A stretch of DNA of 64,000 bases from Amylostereum areolatum (Eukaryota > Basidiomycota > Agaricomycetes > Russulales > Stereaceae), in contig SAXG01000011.1 in assembly GCA_012932865.1 (NCBI GenBank), positions 310,001 through 374,000 on the forward strand, in the 5' to 3' direction. Shown in pieces: positions 36,183 to 48,149 of the stretch (positions within the stretch are counted from its first letter, which is position 1; the number at the start of each line of letters is the position of its first letter). The notes under the pieces were generated by a model. That model was not told where the DNA came from and searched no databases. It worked only from the letters and a program-made list of their open reading frames with translations. The translations under genes and the position numbers were made by a program.

Positions 36183-38019
36183 TCGTACCTCCTCCCCTCC
36201 CTCGTCCCACATTACCTTCGATCTTCTTGTATATTGATTTCATAGACCGCCCCGCTGCGCGGATCGCGGAGCCATGATCTCTCGCGTTTCTATCTCTTCC
36301 CGTCCGCTCCTTGACCTTTTGTTTGGTGCTTTATCCCGCTCTCGTTCTGTATCCATAGCGTGTATCAGTAGGCACTTTTCCACATGCGGCTGTTGCTGTA
36401 CCATAGTAATCATGATGCCTTTAGGATCCATGCGTGAGACCGAGGTGTCCCTTCGTGATGAGAAGGTGGGATCCTCGCCCCCTTGGTGAAGGTAGAATTG
36501 ATGGGGAAACTGGTAGTTCAGTTCTCTTGCCTTGGGCCTCCACGGATCTACATGGAGGCTCCCGGGGCTCATCCAATTTCGGCTTTCTACCCACATCCCC
36601 AGAGTAATATGGTACGCACCAGTCTTATGTGCATGTTGGTTATGACCCTCGTGTCCGTGGCTCAACCTTGTCCGATAGAGCTCCATTGTCACCCGCCTCG
36701 TCAATATGGTCGATAACACGACCCTGTTGTCTTGACGTGGGCTGCCGTGGTCCTGGGTTCTGTCGCCTTCACGGTCTACACCAGCATGTCTTTTACTGTC
36801 GGCGTCATTCCGTAATGCACCACTATCTCGGAGCGCTGATGCTTCCTGAATTACAGTGGAATATCGGGCTTTCGGGGCTGACACCCAAACCAAAAGCCTC
36901 CACCGGTTATCAAAGGTGTGTTGGACGGTCCACGCGTCCTCAACGAAGAAGCTCACCTGCCCTTGCTCCCGCTCAGAGACCTCGCCTGCGTCGACACTGT
37001 ACCAAAGCTCGAGCCCACCTTCATGAGTATTCGGAATAAGCGCTCGCGCTGAACGCCTCCATCATCTATCTCCAAGAATTTCCCGCGCACGGAAAGAGAT
37101 CGAGGGCGTCGATACCGTCGTCGTTGCATGCCACTGGTTCGGCGTCGCGCACGTCCCCGTTGTTGTCCAAACGCGGGCTGAGGGTCGTCAGCGACGTGCA
37201 ACAAACAGCACTGCCGCCACGGCCCACGACCTCATCACCACCCCGCTCCACGATTCCTCCCCAGTGCCATTAGACAAACAATGGGACGCACCTACACACT
37301 CCTGCGTTCCACTTTTCCCCTAAACCACTTTCACAAAACACCACCCACTGCAATGATACGGGCGGCCGCACCATCCTATCCCACCCTTCCTTGACTATGA
37401 CCACGTTTCTTCTGTATCGATGTTTTGTACTTGCACGCTCGTTTCTTTGTACGATAGTGTTCCCACATGAACATAATGCTGGGGAGGGCGGGAAGGAGAG
37501 GGGGAGGGCACTGACAGTTGCCTGCGAGGGCAGACGAGGCAGTGGATTTATATACTTTTGGGTTCTGAAGCTCCCTTTGTAGGACCTAGACGTGTCCGCT
37601 ATTATTGTTCCTACTTCCTACCATTGTTCGCGATCAACCTACGATCGAGCAATACACAAAGAGGTGGGGCTGTATTACATCTACCACGTGCCACGACATT
37701 TTTTCCCCGGTGGTTGGCGACGGCGCGAAATTGGACTGTACATAATTGCTTCTTCCTCAAGCTCCGTCGACCACCACATAGTCTGGTGTGCATATGTATG
37801 TTTTATGCTCGTCTTTAAACTTGCTCTTCTATCGTAAGGTATAGATGTCGATGCATTTTGATAGTGTGCAGTGCGAGCGCTGAGGCAGTGCAGTGTGGGT
37901 GATCTCGATGCGTGTTCTTCGTGTGGAAAATGTTGGCCGCCGCTCGTAACTTACTTATATGATAGGACCCAGCGCGAGGGTGGCGAGTCAGTACGAGGCT
38001 ACTACAACTGCAATCGGCC
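36183..38019. other. Intergenic, no gene recognised
   Basis: Spacer between receptor 2 and the hydrolase. The longest frame (minus, 36240-36956) resembles no known protein. No CaaX mini-ORF was found on either strand. Confidence 0.4.
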
Positions 38020-39241
38020 ATGGATTCCCCCGCCAACGTGCATACACTGGATTCCATCGTCATCAACGACAAGGGCGACAAGCTCACGTTTCTCGATAGT
38101 GGTGCGCCTTCCGCATCTGCCGAACCCTACACTACCATCATCGCCGTCCATGGGATGGGGTTCACCGCATGTAAGCTACCGATTCCCCCTCCACCATAGC
38201 AATCATGACCTGAGGCGTCTCGCTTTCAGACACATTCAAACATATGCTGAGCCGCGCGCGCGCCGCCAACATCCGTGTCGTCGCTGTAAACCGCCGGCCA
38301 TATGCCGGCTCTACGCCTCTCACACTGGAGGAAGAGGCCAAGGCAACGACAGGATCCGATCGTGACAAGGAAGAATATCTGAATGCGAGAGGGGTGGAGC
38401 TCGCCACATTTATCGATCTGTTCATCCAGAAGAACGAGCTGTCCCCCGCAGATGCTGATGGGAAGAACGGCGGTGTAACCCTCCTTCCTTGGTCATCCGG
38501 CCATGGCGTCGTTTTTTCGGCTATCGCAAATCTAGAGACTCTTCCAGGCGCCACCCAGCTTCGACTTTCTGCCTATATTCGTAGAACAATACTGTTTGGT
38601 GCGCACTAGCCTTGTCACTCATCAGATTGTCGTGGCTCAACCTGTCCGACAGAGCCGCCCTCCACCATCGCGGGCCTCCCGATCCCACCATCTACATGGT
38701 CACATCACATAGACACGAGCGTCCCAGAGGAGAAGAGGGTGCCGATGTACACTTCCTGGATCACCTCATACTTCAAGCACGGCGACCTCGCCACACGCGA
38801 TAAAAATGTGCTCGAGTATTACGTGCCCAGCATCTCCCGCGTCCCGACGATCTACAACATGACCACCGCTGACATTGCAGAGATTCTCGACGAGAGCGTC
38901 GACGAGATGACGGGGATGTTTGCGATGATACCTCAAGCGCTGGCGATTTACCGCAAGGCGTGCTTCGACCGGGCGACTCGGGCGAGGCTCCCGAAGATGA
39001 CAATGCATCTCCTTTGTGGGGAGCATGCCCCGTCATACTCGTTTGCCGCAATGTGGGATATGGAGGACGATAATAAGGCTCACGGAGGGAATTTGATGAC
39101 ATTCGAGATTATTCCTGGATGTAATCATTTTGTCAGTCCATTTCGACTGAAGGATGACTATGATCTGACCGTCTCTTGCGACAGATGCAATGGGATGAAC
39201 CCGACCTGTTTGTAAAAGCCTGTCGGGACGCCCTTAACTAG
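38020..39241 (+). CDS. Alpha/beta-hydrolase fold protein
   Basis: Probable cytosolic esterase/lipase-like hydrolase. Exon 1 (38020-38170) starts MDSPANVHTLDSIVINDKG and carries the oxyanion segment IIAVHGMGFTA. Exon 2 from 38230 continues YTFKHMLSRARAANIRVVAV and holds a nucleophile-elbow-like LPWSSGHGVVFSAIANL (Ser preceded by Trp, rather than strict GxSxG). After an intron near 38598-38650 it continues PPSTIAGLPIPPSTW, MYTSWITSYFKHGDLATRD and LCGEHAPSYSFAAMW, and reaches the catalytic-His candidate IPGCNHF. After the last intron (about 39132-39183) it ends MQWDEPDLFVKACRDALN. No frameshift is seen. The family is common in agaricomycetes; the substrate is unknown. It sits between receptor units 2 and 3 but need not take part in mating. 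Confidence 0.8.
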
Positions 39242-41235
39242 GCCTTCCTCCTGCTCCACCTACGTTTGAATTTCTTGAAACGCGGTCCGCGCGATCTGTT
39301 GTACGTTGCTGTCCCATCCATACGCGTATGGGAGAGCCTCAGGAGAATGGACGGCCGTGACGTTCCCTTTATGCAGCTCTAGAAAATCTATTGTTAGCCG
39401 AATTCGGAGGCAATCGCTATTCTTTCATTGTTCGCTTGAAAGGGCGGTGTGATTAAGAACTGATGCTATCAGGCAGGTCCTGCTAATCTCACTGGCGCCA
39501 GCTTTCTTGCTACATACACCGAACCACCACCATCATCACCGCCCACCTCAGCCTTGTTGAACAACCTTCCCTCCCACCTCACTCTGGAGCTGAACAGACC
39601 ATGTCCCCCGGCGCACCTGCGCGGCTTTCTGAGCTCGGTTTGATATTAGTGGGTCCACTGTTCAAACTTCAGACGTCAAAGCGCGGGTTGGAGTTGCTCG
39701 ACGGCGGTGGCATACAAATTACAATAGCTCGCGTCCGGCAATGTCTTGCAGCGAAGTCATTGTCGTCAGGTTGGGATTGCTCTCTTCTTCTAGCATGGTC
39801 AGTGGATTCCACGTTCCTTTCCTAACACTCTCCCCTTTTCCCTTCCGGTCCTTCTACGCGGGGACCTCTCTGCCTCCCACAATCTTGTCGGATATATCTC
39901 CTTCGTTCCACCTGTCCACCCCGTGCCATCCTACTTCCTGACTGATCGACAACGCATCGGCGCGCTGGTGGCATGTCAGTGGAAACCTCTTCAAACCCGG
40001 ACTCCTTCGTTATTTATGCAGTTTCGTTCCCAGACCCAGCGAATTTGTCTCCATCTCAACGGAGGGCGTCGACCACGGCTGTCTTACCATGAAATACAAT
40101 GCGTTGTTGTTCAGGGGGACTTGGGCCCCGACGAGGCAGGTATGTCGCAACGAGCATTTGGGGCCACCCTAACGCTTGGAGCGCCTCGACGAGAAGAATC
40201 CAAACCCCGCTATGGATCTGACGAGAGACACACTGGCCGTTCCTGTGTTTACATTCCTCAGACGTAGTGACCGCCAGTGGCCACATGCGTTCCGACGGGC
40301 GGACCTGAAGGTGAAGCGAGGTGGCATCGTGACCCTCGTCGGTTCAGGATGACTCTGGGATGGTCGCTGGCATAGAGGTGAGCGGCGGAGCTAGAGTACT
40401 AATAACGCCTGGTATGGTCATCGTCCTCGGAGGCAGTCAGCCTTCGCTCCGCTTGCTTTTCCACAACCCATGAATCGGGTCGCACCATCTGGTCAGCCCG
40501 CGCGTTGGATTTCTGGATCAGGCCTGTTTTCCGAACCCCAGGTGCGTGCTTGTAAGACTCTTTTCACAACCATCTCCGTAGCCTCCAGCCTTGGCAAACC
40601 CTTCTAATTATCTGTCAGGTTACGAGGGTTTCTTCAAACCGCAAACACCGCCCGGCATGTGGCAAAGTTACGATCTAGTTCGGCGGAAATCAAGCTGATT
40701 CTCACACCTTATCCTCCTTCGGTATTCCGCTCGGCGAAGCAGAGCACACCAAAAATTATTACATGGTACACATTACTTAGGTGAGTGCGCTCGTTGGCTG
40801 TTTTCTCTTACTGGGTTTGAAGCTTGCAGATTTTGCCACACGCAATAACGCTCCGCGGAAGAACAGATGGCATAAATACTCGTGAAGTGCTATTGATACA
40901 TCGGATGACGCGACCAATAAGTAAAGGTGAGGGGATACGCGAGGGAGGAGGGAAGGGAGGGGGAGGATGGCGAGGGATGTCTCTCGAAGGTATGATACAG
41001 CGAAGGAGTGTGGAAGGGCCCGAGCGATCTGACGGGGAGATGCAAAAAAATCGTCCACTGCAATCGGCGCAGCCGTCGTTGCATGTGGGAGGGAAGGTCG
41101 AAGAAAAGAGGGAAGACGCGTCTGGCGAAGGGGTATATGCGTTTGGGAGGACCACGCCGCGTCTCTGTCCAGAGGTCAGTGAAGCCTCGAGGAGCGGAGA
41201 GGAACTTCTTCCTACCGGAAAGGACGGGGAAGCCG
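39242..41235. other. Intergenic, no gene recognised
   Basis: Several short frames (for example + from 39601) look like non-conserved or decayed sequence. A Pro-rich minus frame at 40808-41320 overlaps nothing recognisable. Confidence 0.35.
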
Positions 41236-41370
41236 TCAACAGATGGTGCAAACGGATGTGGTGTGGTTGATTTCTGTCTCTTGCTCGAGGGGGACGCCGC
41301 CTGTGCGTTCGGGGTGACACACCTCGACGTCGTCGAGGTTGAGGAGTATGGCCTCGATAAATTCGTCCAT
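41236..41370 (-). CDS. Lipopeptide mating-pheromone precursor 4 (CTIC)
   Basis: ORF of 44 residues starting MDEFIEAILLNLDDVEV and ending EQETEINHTTSVCTIC then TGA. It has the MD-acidic start, small size and CaaX-like end of the family. The open frame continues upstream, but this Met gives the typical precursor. The X residue is Cys rather than the usual Ala, so the box is C-T-I-C; farnesyl transferase tolerates Cys at X in general. The acidic EQETE run could hold the processing site, leaving roughly EINHTTSVC. It lies divergent to receptor 3, about 0.9 kb away. Confidence 0.75.
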   Translation of the reverse strand: MDEFIEAILLNLDDVEVCHPERTGGVPLEQETEINHTTSVCTIC

Positions 41371-42246
41371 GTGGGATGTGGGAGCGACGGTACGATGGAG
41401 CAATGATGGTGACGGGCTTGTGTGGAGGTCTCTAGCACGACGGAGTGGGTGTGGACAGGTGTAGGCGCAAGTGTGAGTGCAGGGTGCAGCGACGGTGATG
41501 ACGAGTCGTGGTTCGTACGACCTGTGCAAGCACGACCGAGGATGTGAGAGGCGTGGTGGAGTCGCTTGCGCTAGAAGTAAAGGCCCTTTGTTGGTATCAC
41601 GTCCTCAAGGCGTAAAATGGCTTTTAAGGAGTTCGGAACAAGAAACCAAAACCTCATTGTTGTTTCGAGTCACGTGATACGTACGGCAAAAATGAGGCCA
41701 GGCCGTGGTTCAATCTGACCTGTTATAGAGAAGAAAAGAGAAGAGGCATCCTCATAACAGACCCCATTTCTCATGGAAGGTACCGTTGTGTCGACGCCGT
41801 CGCCGAACATCCGACTCGGACTCGGACAGTAGGCCAAGGCTCACGGGTGGAGTGAATCCGGGAAATACGGTAGGTAGTGTTTTACGGACATCCACACCTC
41901 CATTCCCCGTCGATCGATCAATCCCTCAGCATCGTTCGTGGCTGCAGGGGGCGAGCAATCACTTGGCCATTATTTCAACGGACGAGAAGAGAAGAAAGAG
42001 ACTCAGACGGCGACTCGGGCCCTCGGCTATCTGTACATCTGTCACGTCCATTGTGACATTATGTGACTATTGTGACGACGCGTGTGACTACTGTGATGAC
42101 GCCAGGCACAGACCCGCACAGTGGTCGCAATTCGCCTTTGTGCAGAGACAAAGAGCACCGAAAGCGAGGCATAAATGCATTGAACGTACGCCTCTCGCCA
42201 TGGACATCTCTCTCGCACATCCCATCCGCTCCTCTACTCCCCCACG
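41371..42246. other. Divergent promoter region, precursor 4 / receptor 3
   Basis: Shared upstream region. Short direct repeats of TGTGACTA/TGTGACGA lie at 42050-42095. No other gene. Confidence 0.45.
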
Positions 42247-43707
42247 ATGCGTGCAGAACTTCCCATTGGCGCTTTTATCGCTGCTTTTGTCGTCCTCATT
42301 CCCTCCTCGTGGCACTGGCGAGCACGTAGCATTCCTACTCTTTCCATGATCGCATGGCTTTTCCTCGACAACCTCATCCTTGGAATCAACTCCATCATTT
42401 GGTCCGGAAACGTCAAACCTGTCGTTCCTCTGTGGTGTGACATCGGTTAGCTTCTAGCTCTATCCCGCTCTGTCCCCACACTGAGTACCGAACGTCATCC
42501 GTAGTCACCCGCTTGGAACACGGCAGTACAGTCGCTCTTCCCGCGGCGTGTTTATGTCTCTGTATCCGCTTGGAGCGCATCTCATCGGCACGAAATGCTA
42601 CGACCACTCAAGCCAGCAAGTCGCGATGGATGTGGTTCGACGTCGCGTTGTGCTGGGGATTGCCTGTCGTCTACGTCGGCCTTTGTGAGTACACGCATGC
42701 CCTATAGATCACAATCGTCTACTGACCGAAAGTCAGACTACATCGTTCAAGGGCATCGCTTCGATATTGTCGAGGACCTTGGCTGTCGCGCCACATTCTA
42801 CGTCTCAGTTGCCAGCCTATTCCTCGTCATGCTTCCGCCTCTTGTGCTTTCTGTGGCAACCCTTATATTTGCAGGTACGTCTTCTCTCACACTGCTATCT
42901 GCAAGCATTGACACCTCTTCCAATAGCAATCTCACTCGTCCATTTCTTCCGCCGTCGTATCGACTTCAACCGACACCTGCAGAAGAGTGGCTCGGCGTTG
43001 ACGACCGCCCGCTACTTCCGCCTTATGCTCATGTCCATGGTCCTTATGACCTGGACACTCACGGTGTCATCCTTGGACGTGTGGTTCTCCCTCCGTCGAG
43101 GTTTTCGTCCTTGGACAAGCTGGGCCGACGTCCACTCGAACTGGCTCCAGATTGGCCAGTTCCCGTGGGTGTTTATCTCGCCGTCTGACAAAGCATGGAC
43201 CATCGCTCTTTGGTGGACGCTTCCTGTTTCCGCCTATATCAATGCGGCTTTCTTTGTGTTTGGAGAAGACGCAATGAGGGAATACGCCAAGTGGTGTTCT
43301 TGGGTTCGCGTCCATATTTTTCGCAAGAAACGTCGAGACGCACTCCTTCCTGGCTATATCCATGCGCTGTACGCCCTTCCTACCACCTCTCGACTTGATT
43401 ATCATCTAACCTCGATCCATATAGCGACTCTATGCCTTCCGCACGAAAGCAGCAGGGCAAGCGAGAGACTTTCACATCATTCTCCGTCGACAACAAACTT
43501 GTCGCCCCGACCACTGTCGCAAAACCAATTCTATCATCCGCGGCTCTACGATCCTTCGCAACCGATGACACCGATGCTTCGGAGCCATATTCGCCCATGC
43601 CATCGACACCCTCAGACTACTCCCCACCAGACTACGATTCAGAACAAGGCGGTCATCATATCAAAGTACCACTTGACAACCCTTTTCGCACACACGATAT
43701 GGCATAA
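42247..43707 (+). CDS. STE3: STE3-type pheromone receptor 3 (GPCR)
   Basis: Seven-transmembrane pheromone receptor. It starts MRAELPIGAFIAAFVVLIP (TM1), then SSWHWRARSIPTLSMIAWLF, GINSIIWSGNV and LWCDI. After an intron come SRWMWFDVALCWGLPVVYV, YIVQGHRFDIVEDLGC, the loop TTARYFRLMLMSMV, RPWTSWADVHSNWLQIGQ, LPVSAYINAAFFVFGEDAM and EYAKWCSWVRV. A tail exon reached through an intron ending near 43424 gives SMPSARKQQGKRETFTSF and ends FRTHDMA at 43707. A reading frame running on to 44086 is not the tail. The WHWRAR...IPTLS and WTSWADVHSNW motifs are nearly the same as in receptor 1, marking these two as close paralogues. No frameshift is seen. Confidence 0.93.
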
Positions 43708-44708
43708 CGTTTTCTGCTTGTTTTTTGTTGCTATCTCTATACAGTACTTATTGCTTTCGACCTTCTCTGTTACCATTTTTTCTTGTCCCGCCACGTCCTT
43801 GGGGCCGTGGTCTACGCTCCTTTACGAAGATACGTTCTCGGTTTCCTATTCTGACCCAATCGTTTCGTCCTCTCCCAAGTTTGACACGCATACTCGTCGT
43901 CTTCTCATTGTAGCACTAGCAGTCTGGTATGGCCTCGATGGCCGCATACAATACATACGAATACAACAACGCGATCGCGTAAAACATCTCATTCTAGATG
44001 CAAACATCGATGAAGCCTTCCTATATCCTAGCTACACCCACCCCCGCTGCGGTTTGTATGTTCTTCGACGCGATCAATTTGCCTAAGACGTTGTGTTCGT
44101 TTGAAACGCCGTCTTTTAAACATACACGGAACGCGACGTTTTCAACGTGTAACCTACCAAGATGACTTGCAGACAAGCCTGCGCAGTCGGAGGCTCGCGG
44201 ATGGTAGGCTGAACAGCCTTGGCGGTAAAGTTCCCCAACCCTAACGGTCGACGATCCACGAATCGTCATGATTACAAGAACATTGCTGAAGCAAGGGGTG
44301 CCTCATGCATTGAGTTTCCCGCTGGCGCTCTGCATCTTTCAACCTATCATCGACCGTTCAGATTGGCTCGCAAATCCCTGGGGAGGATTAGAACGTCTTT
44401 ATCTCTCATTTCTTCAATCGTCTCGGGCCTCTCGCGTGGTGAGTACTTGAGTCGTTGGGTAAAAGCAGAATGGTCTTGTGCGAGAACATTGGATGAATGA
44501 CATTTACAAGCAAAAAATCGCAATTCTTCATGGTACATCTGGATACGTTGTGGTTAGGACGAAACTCTATGGGCATGACGCAAAACACTCACTCTAGCAC
44601 GTACAGCAGGGCAAGCAAGGCAGTATGCGAACAGTTTACAGAGACGCGCCGTAGAATACTGGATCCGAACGGTCAGACAACGATCCCATCGTACAACATT
44701 CATGAGCT
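43708..44708. other. Intergenic, no gene recognised
   Basis: 3' flanks of receptor 3 and the DUF3455 gene. Nothing else supported. Confidence 0.4.
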
Positions 44709-45440
44709 CACCATATTTAGTAGTGTACTTGACAGAGATATCATTACCAGGTGTACCCTGAGATAATTGTATTAGTTAGCATCGTTCCCATGCGCTCTGA
44801 CACCCTCCTGACTCTCACCGATTTCGGCGGCTGACCTGCCTTTGTGTTCACACGGAAAACCTGACTGGCGAGTTTCCCCGATGTCCCGTTCAACATAAGC
44901 CAATCCACGTCGTCAGAGCCCGTGGGGGCGGGGAGACCACCAGCTTTGGCCAAGATGGCGAACGCGTCCTCGTTGCCAGGAAAGCGTCCTTTGGTGAAGT
45001 CGAACTTGGGAGCACTCCCAGTTCCAGAAGCGTTGGGGACGAAGTAGTGTTGTCCAAGGAGAGAGTACTGCGACGAGAAAAGGGTGGGGACAGCCTCTAT
45101 CGTTGTGGATGGCGAAGTCGTCCATGTTTCATATGCGGTGTCCTGCACTGCATCGTACTCAGGTGTGCCGTACAGTTCTGAAACGTCAAAGAGCTCCGCT
45201 ACAGCTCCCGTTAGTCTACGAAGTTTCGGGCTCGAATTCAATGTGGCCCTAGCTGCCGAAAAGGAGGATACTCACCCATAGGTGCCATCATCCTTGCACG
45301 TATAATTCTGGAAGCCTACTCCAAGGGCAACGAAGTCAGGAGCAGTCGAAGGTGCCACAAGCGCGTTCTGATCTGCAGGCAGCTGCAGCGCAGAGGGAGG
45401 TACGTGTGTTGTCTGATCACGGCGAGAGAACATTGTAAGG
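44709..45440 (-). CDS. DUF3455 family protein (ends approximate)
   Basis: Fungal protein family of unknown function, usually secreted. The exons read ALQLPADQNALVAPSTAPDF, VALGVGFQNYTCKDDGTYG, an intron (about 45223-45290), GAVAELFDVSELYGTPEYD, LLGQHYFVPNASGTGSAPKF, DDVDWLMLNGTSGKLASQVF and RVNTKAGQPP. After another intron the end is GTPGNDISVKYTTKY. The order and spacing match the family: NYTC, GAVAELFD, LG-HYFV, DVDWL-LN and the GQPP/SVKY C-terminus. The first exon with a signal peptide was not identified, and the last one or two residues may sit in a further exon, so both ends are limits of visible coding. Confidence 0.72.
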
Positions 45441-46330
45441 CGTCCGTTTATAAGCCATGATAAAGAACTCACTGATTGAGACATTGTATTCCTTCGGAGT
45501 TGGTTGTGATTTGTCGAGGAACTGTGGCGGGGGATGATTTTATGTTCACCGTGGTCCTCCTCGTCGTCGTGGTAGAAGAGGGGGCTGGCTGCGATAAGCT
45601 GTGAATTTTCTTGGCCCTTGGGAACCATCGGTGAAAAACACCACGTGATCGGGATCCCGTCGACCCTGAGGAGAGTTGAGGAGGCTGCCACGGCCCACGG
45701 GCTATACATGACTGCTACTGCCAGCGTCGCTGTCTGCGACCGAGGGAAATGGGCGCACACTGAGTAACTTCATGCGTGGGTCGTACAATGATGGGACAGG
45801 GAGGCTGGAAACCAACACTTACGATAGGTTGGCTTGCATAAGTCTAAGATCCCTATAGAATGATTGTGGCCCTCCGAGGGCATCGCACGAAGGAAAAAGT
45901 GAGCGCTGGGATACGCCTTCCCATAGATTATGCACATAGACCCTGGACCATGAACGTGACCGCGCGATTCCATCAGTATTGCGCGCAACAACCAGCGTCG
46001 GATCGCGAAGTCCTGGAGAGTCACAGTCAGCCTACTCAACGACTTCATCGAGATCTGCGTACCAAACCTAGCTTAGCGGCGGTGTAGAATGTCCAAAACC
46101 TTGCAGAGTAATCATTTACGGCCTCCCGCGGACAATGGCCAGCATCCAACTTCGAGCATCAGACGAACCAGCGGTGTGAATAAGTAAGGTACCTGCTTAC
46201 CTTGATCTGTCGAGATTATTAGTAAGTAAGCGGGTGAGTAAGTCAAACAGGCAAACACGCTGCGACTGACTTCACGCCTGATGCATTGATGTGCGCAACG
46301 GGATGAGGGCGCCAGTGTCTGTAAGATGTA
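45441..46330. other. Upstream region of DUF3455 and GST genes
   Basis: May hold the missing 5' exon of the DUF3455 gene. Otherwise no gene is recognised. Confidence 0.35.
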
Positions 46331-46338
46331 TATAAATA
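46331..46338 (+). promoter_or_regulatory. TATA box of GST gene
   Basis: TATAAATA about 100 nt before the start codon at 46433. Confidence 0.55.
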
Positions 46339-46432
46339 TTGCTGCTTGAGAGACGAAGGAGAAGTCAGATCTCAAGCTCTACACCCATCTCAGGAACTAA
46401 ACCACCTACCAAACCATCTTCGTAGCTCGAAA

Positions 46433-47259
46433 ATGTCCAACGTTATCACCTTCTACGACATGCCCTCGACCAAGTCCAAGGACTTGACCTGGTCGCCCAA
46501 CACTTGGAGGACGAGGTACGCGTCGAATGCTTGATGTGGTCGACTGAACTTGTGCTTGACGCCGCTGCAGGATACGCCTTGAACATCAAGGGGATCCCCT
46601 ACAAGGCCGTCTGGGTCGAGTTCCCCGACGTCGAGGGACGTGATGAAGAAGATTGGCGCAGCTCCCACCGGCACGCGCGACGGCCAGCCCCTCTACACCG
46701 CTCCCACCATCGTCGATCCCTCGACTGGGCGCGATCGTCACGGACTCCATCAACATCGCGCTTTACCTCGACAAGCAGTACCCGTCCACCCAGAAGCTGT
46801 TCCCCGACGGCTCGCACGCGCTCCAGGCCTGCGTTCATCGAGACGGAGGCCACTCGTCCTGCTGTACGCGATGTTCCCGCTGTGCGTGCTCGACATCCAC
46901 AACCAGTTCACGCCGCGCGCGCAGGAGTGGTTCCGCGCCTCCCGGGAGAAGATGTTCGGTGGGGCGAAGCTGGAGGCGGTCGTTCCAGCAGGGCGAGAAG
47001 AGGGAGGAGGCGATCAAGGTGTTGTTGGCTGTGTTGGACGACATCACTCGGTGGATCGAGGAGGGCGGCGAGAAGGGCCTGTTCATCGGGGGTGACAAGC
47101 CGACGCACGCTGACACAGGCGATCGCTGCGATCCTGACCACGATTGAGAGGACCAGCAACGGCGAGAGCGACGTGTGGAAGGCCATTGTCGCCGCCAACG
47201 GGGGGAGGTGGGGTCGTTTCTTCAAGGCATTCGAGCAGTGGGCGTCCGTTGCTCAGTAA
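46433..47259 (+). CDS. Glutathione S-transferase, etherase-like, multiply frameshifted
   Basis: Cytosolic GST; the N-terminal thioredoxin-like domain would bind glutathione. It starts MSNVITFYDMPSTKSKDLTW followed by SPNTWRTR, has one intron (about 46515-46570), then YALNIKGIPYKAVWVEFPDV, KKIGAAPTGTRDGQPLYTAP, a DSINIALYLDKQYP segment (the usual glutathione-contact region), LLYAMFPLCVLDIHNQFTP, EEAIKVLLAVLDDITRWIEE and a C-terminal RWGRFFKAFEQWASVAQ. This resembles the basidiomycete etherase-type GST class. To follow the homology, the frame must move by +1 near 46639, 46730, 46831, 46853, 46982 and 47115, and probably at 46572. All six or seven shifts are in the same direction. It is either a recent pseudogene or a victim of insertion-type sequence error. 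Confidence 0.75.
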
Positions 47260-48149
47260 GAGTCGTCGTGATTGTGATTCTCGTACGACAAAGTGTAGTA
47301 TATGATTACCATAGAGCATCTGTACGTTCTTGATTCGTTCAGATGAAATAGCGGCGTCCTCCTTAACAATCATGTTCGAGTCCTTCTTGCAGCCTCCCTT
47401 CTCGCCTCCTGCCGCAGTTAAACCCGCCTCGGGTTCTCTTGAATGTCTGGATGCACCGCTAGCAGGTGGAGTATACGGACCAGTGCAGAAAAGGTCGTAT
47501 CGTGCCAGGAAAGAGGGTCGTCCTGCAATGTCGTGATCCAAGAGGGGAGGGAAGAGGACCATACGACGGACCATCTGAGCGAGGAGTTGAATATCAGGAA
47601 GGCGATCCTCCTACTTAATTCGCGACTGAGTTGGCTCTGTGGCTAGGAATATATTAGCTAGGGTTATTCAGGCGCGCGAGATCCATACTAGTATGAGGAT
47701 CTGAGATATTGAGTAGCCGTCAGTCAACCGCCGGTTCGGCCAGCGGGAAAGCTGTCACCTTCGGGGACGGGGACCGTCGATAGCCGTCGATGGAGATGAA
47801 GTCCACAAATCCTAGGGGCCTGCAGGCTGCCATGAAGCCGTCGTTCAGACTCGTTACATATCGGCCTGGGGCCAAGGTCGGAGCCGCCGGCTACGTAACA
47901 CCGTTCCCGACCAGTGCCCGAATCATGGCCGACAGGCTGCTGGACATTGAGCCTCCGAAGTGGCTTCCGCTATGTGTGCAAGGGCAAGTACGGTAGGTGA
48001 CATCCCATGAATGGAGCACGTAGACAGTGTTGTCCATACAAGAGACGGCGTGGAAGGAAATAGCGAGGGAAGCCGGGTGGATTTCGAGGGAATGACCACT
48101 AAAGAGGAACATATCAGCCTGGACCCAAGGCGAATGGTGAAGAGCACTC
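47260..48149. other. Intergenic, possibly decayed P450 3' end
   Basis: No intact gene. The minus-strand frames next to the relic at 48150 hold no clear P450 C-terminus. Confidence 0.35.

Noticed and set aside
40808..41438. Pro/Ser-rich minus frames near precursor 4
   Set aside because: Non-conserved and mutually overlapping. Only the small CTIC-ending frame has family features.
43708..44086. Long frame extending receptor 3 to 44086
   Set aside because: It reads through an intron into the wrong frame. The spliced tail ending HDMA at 43707 fits receptor tails better.
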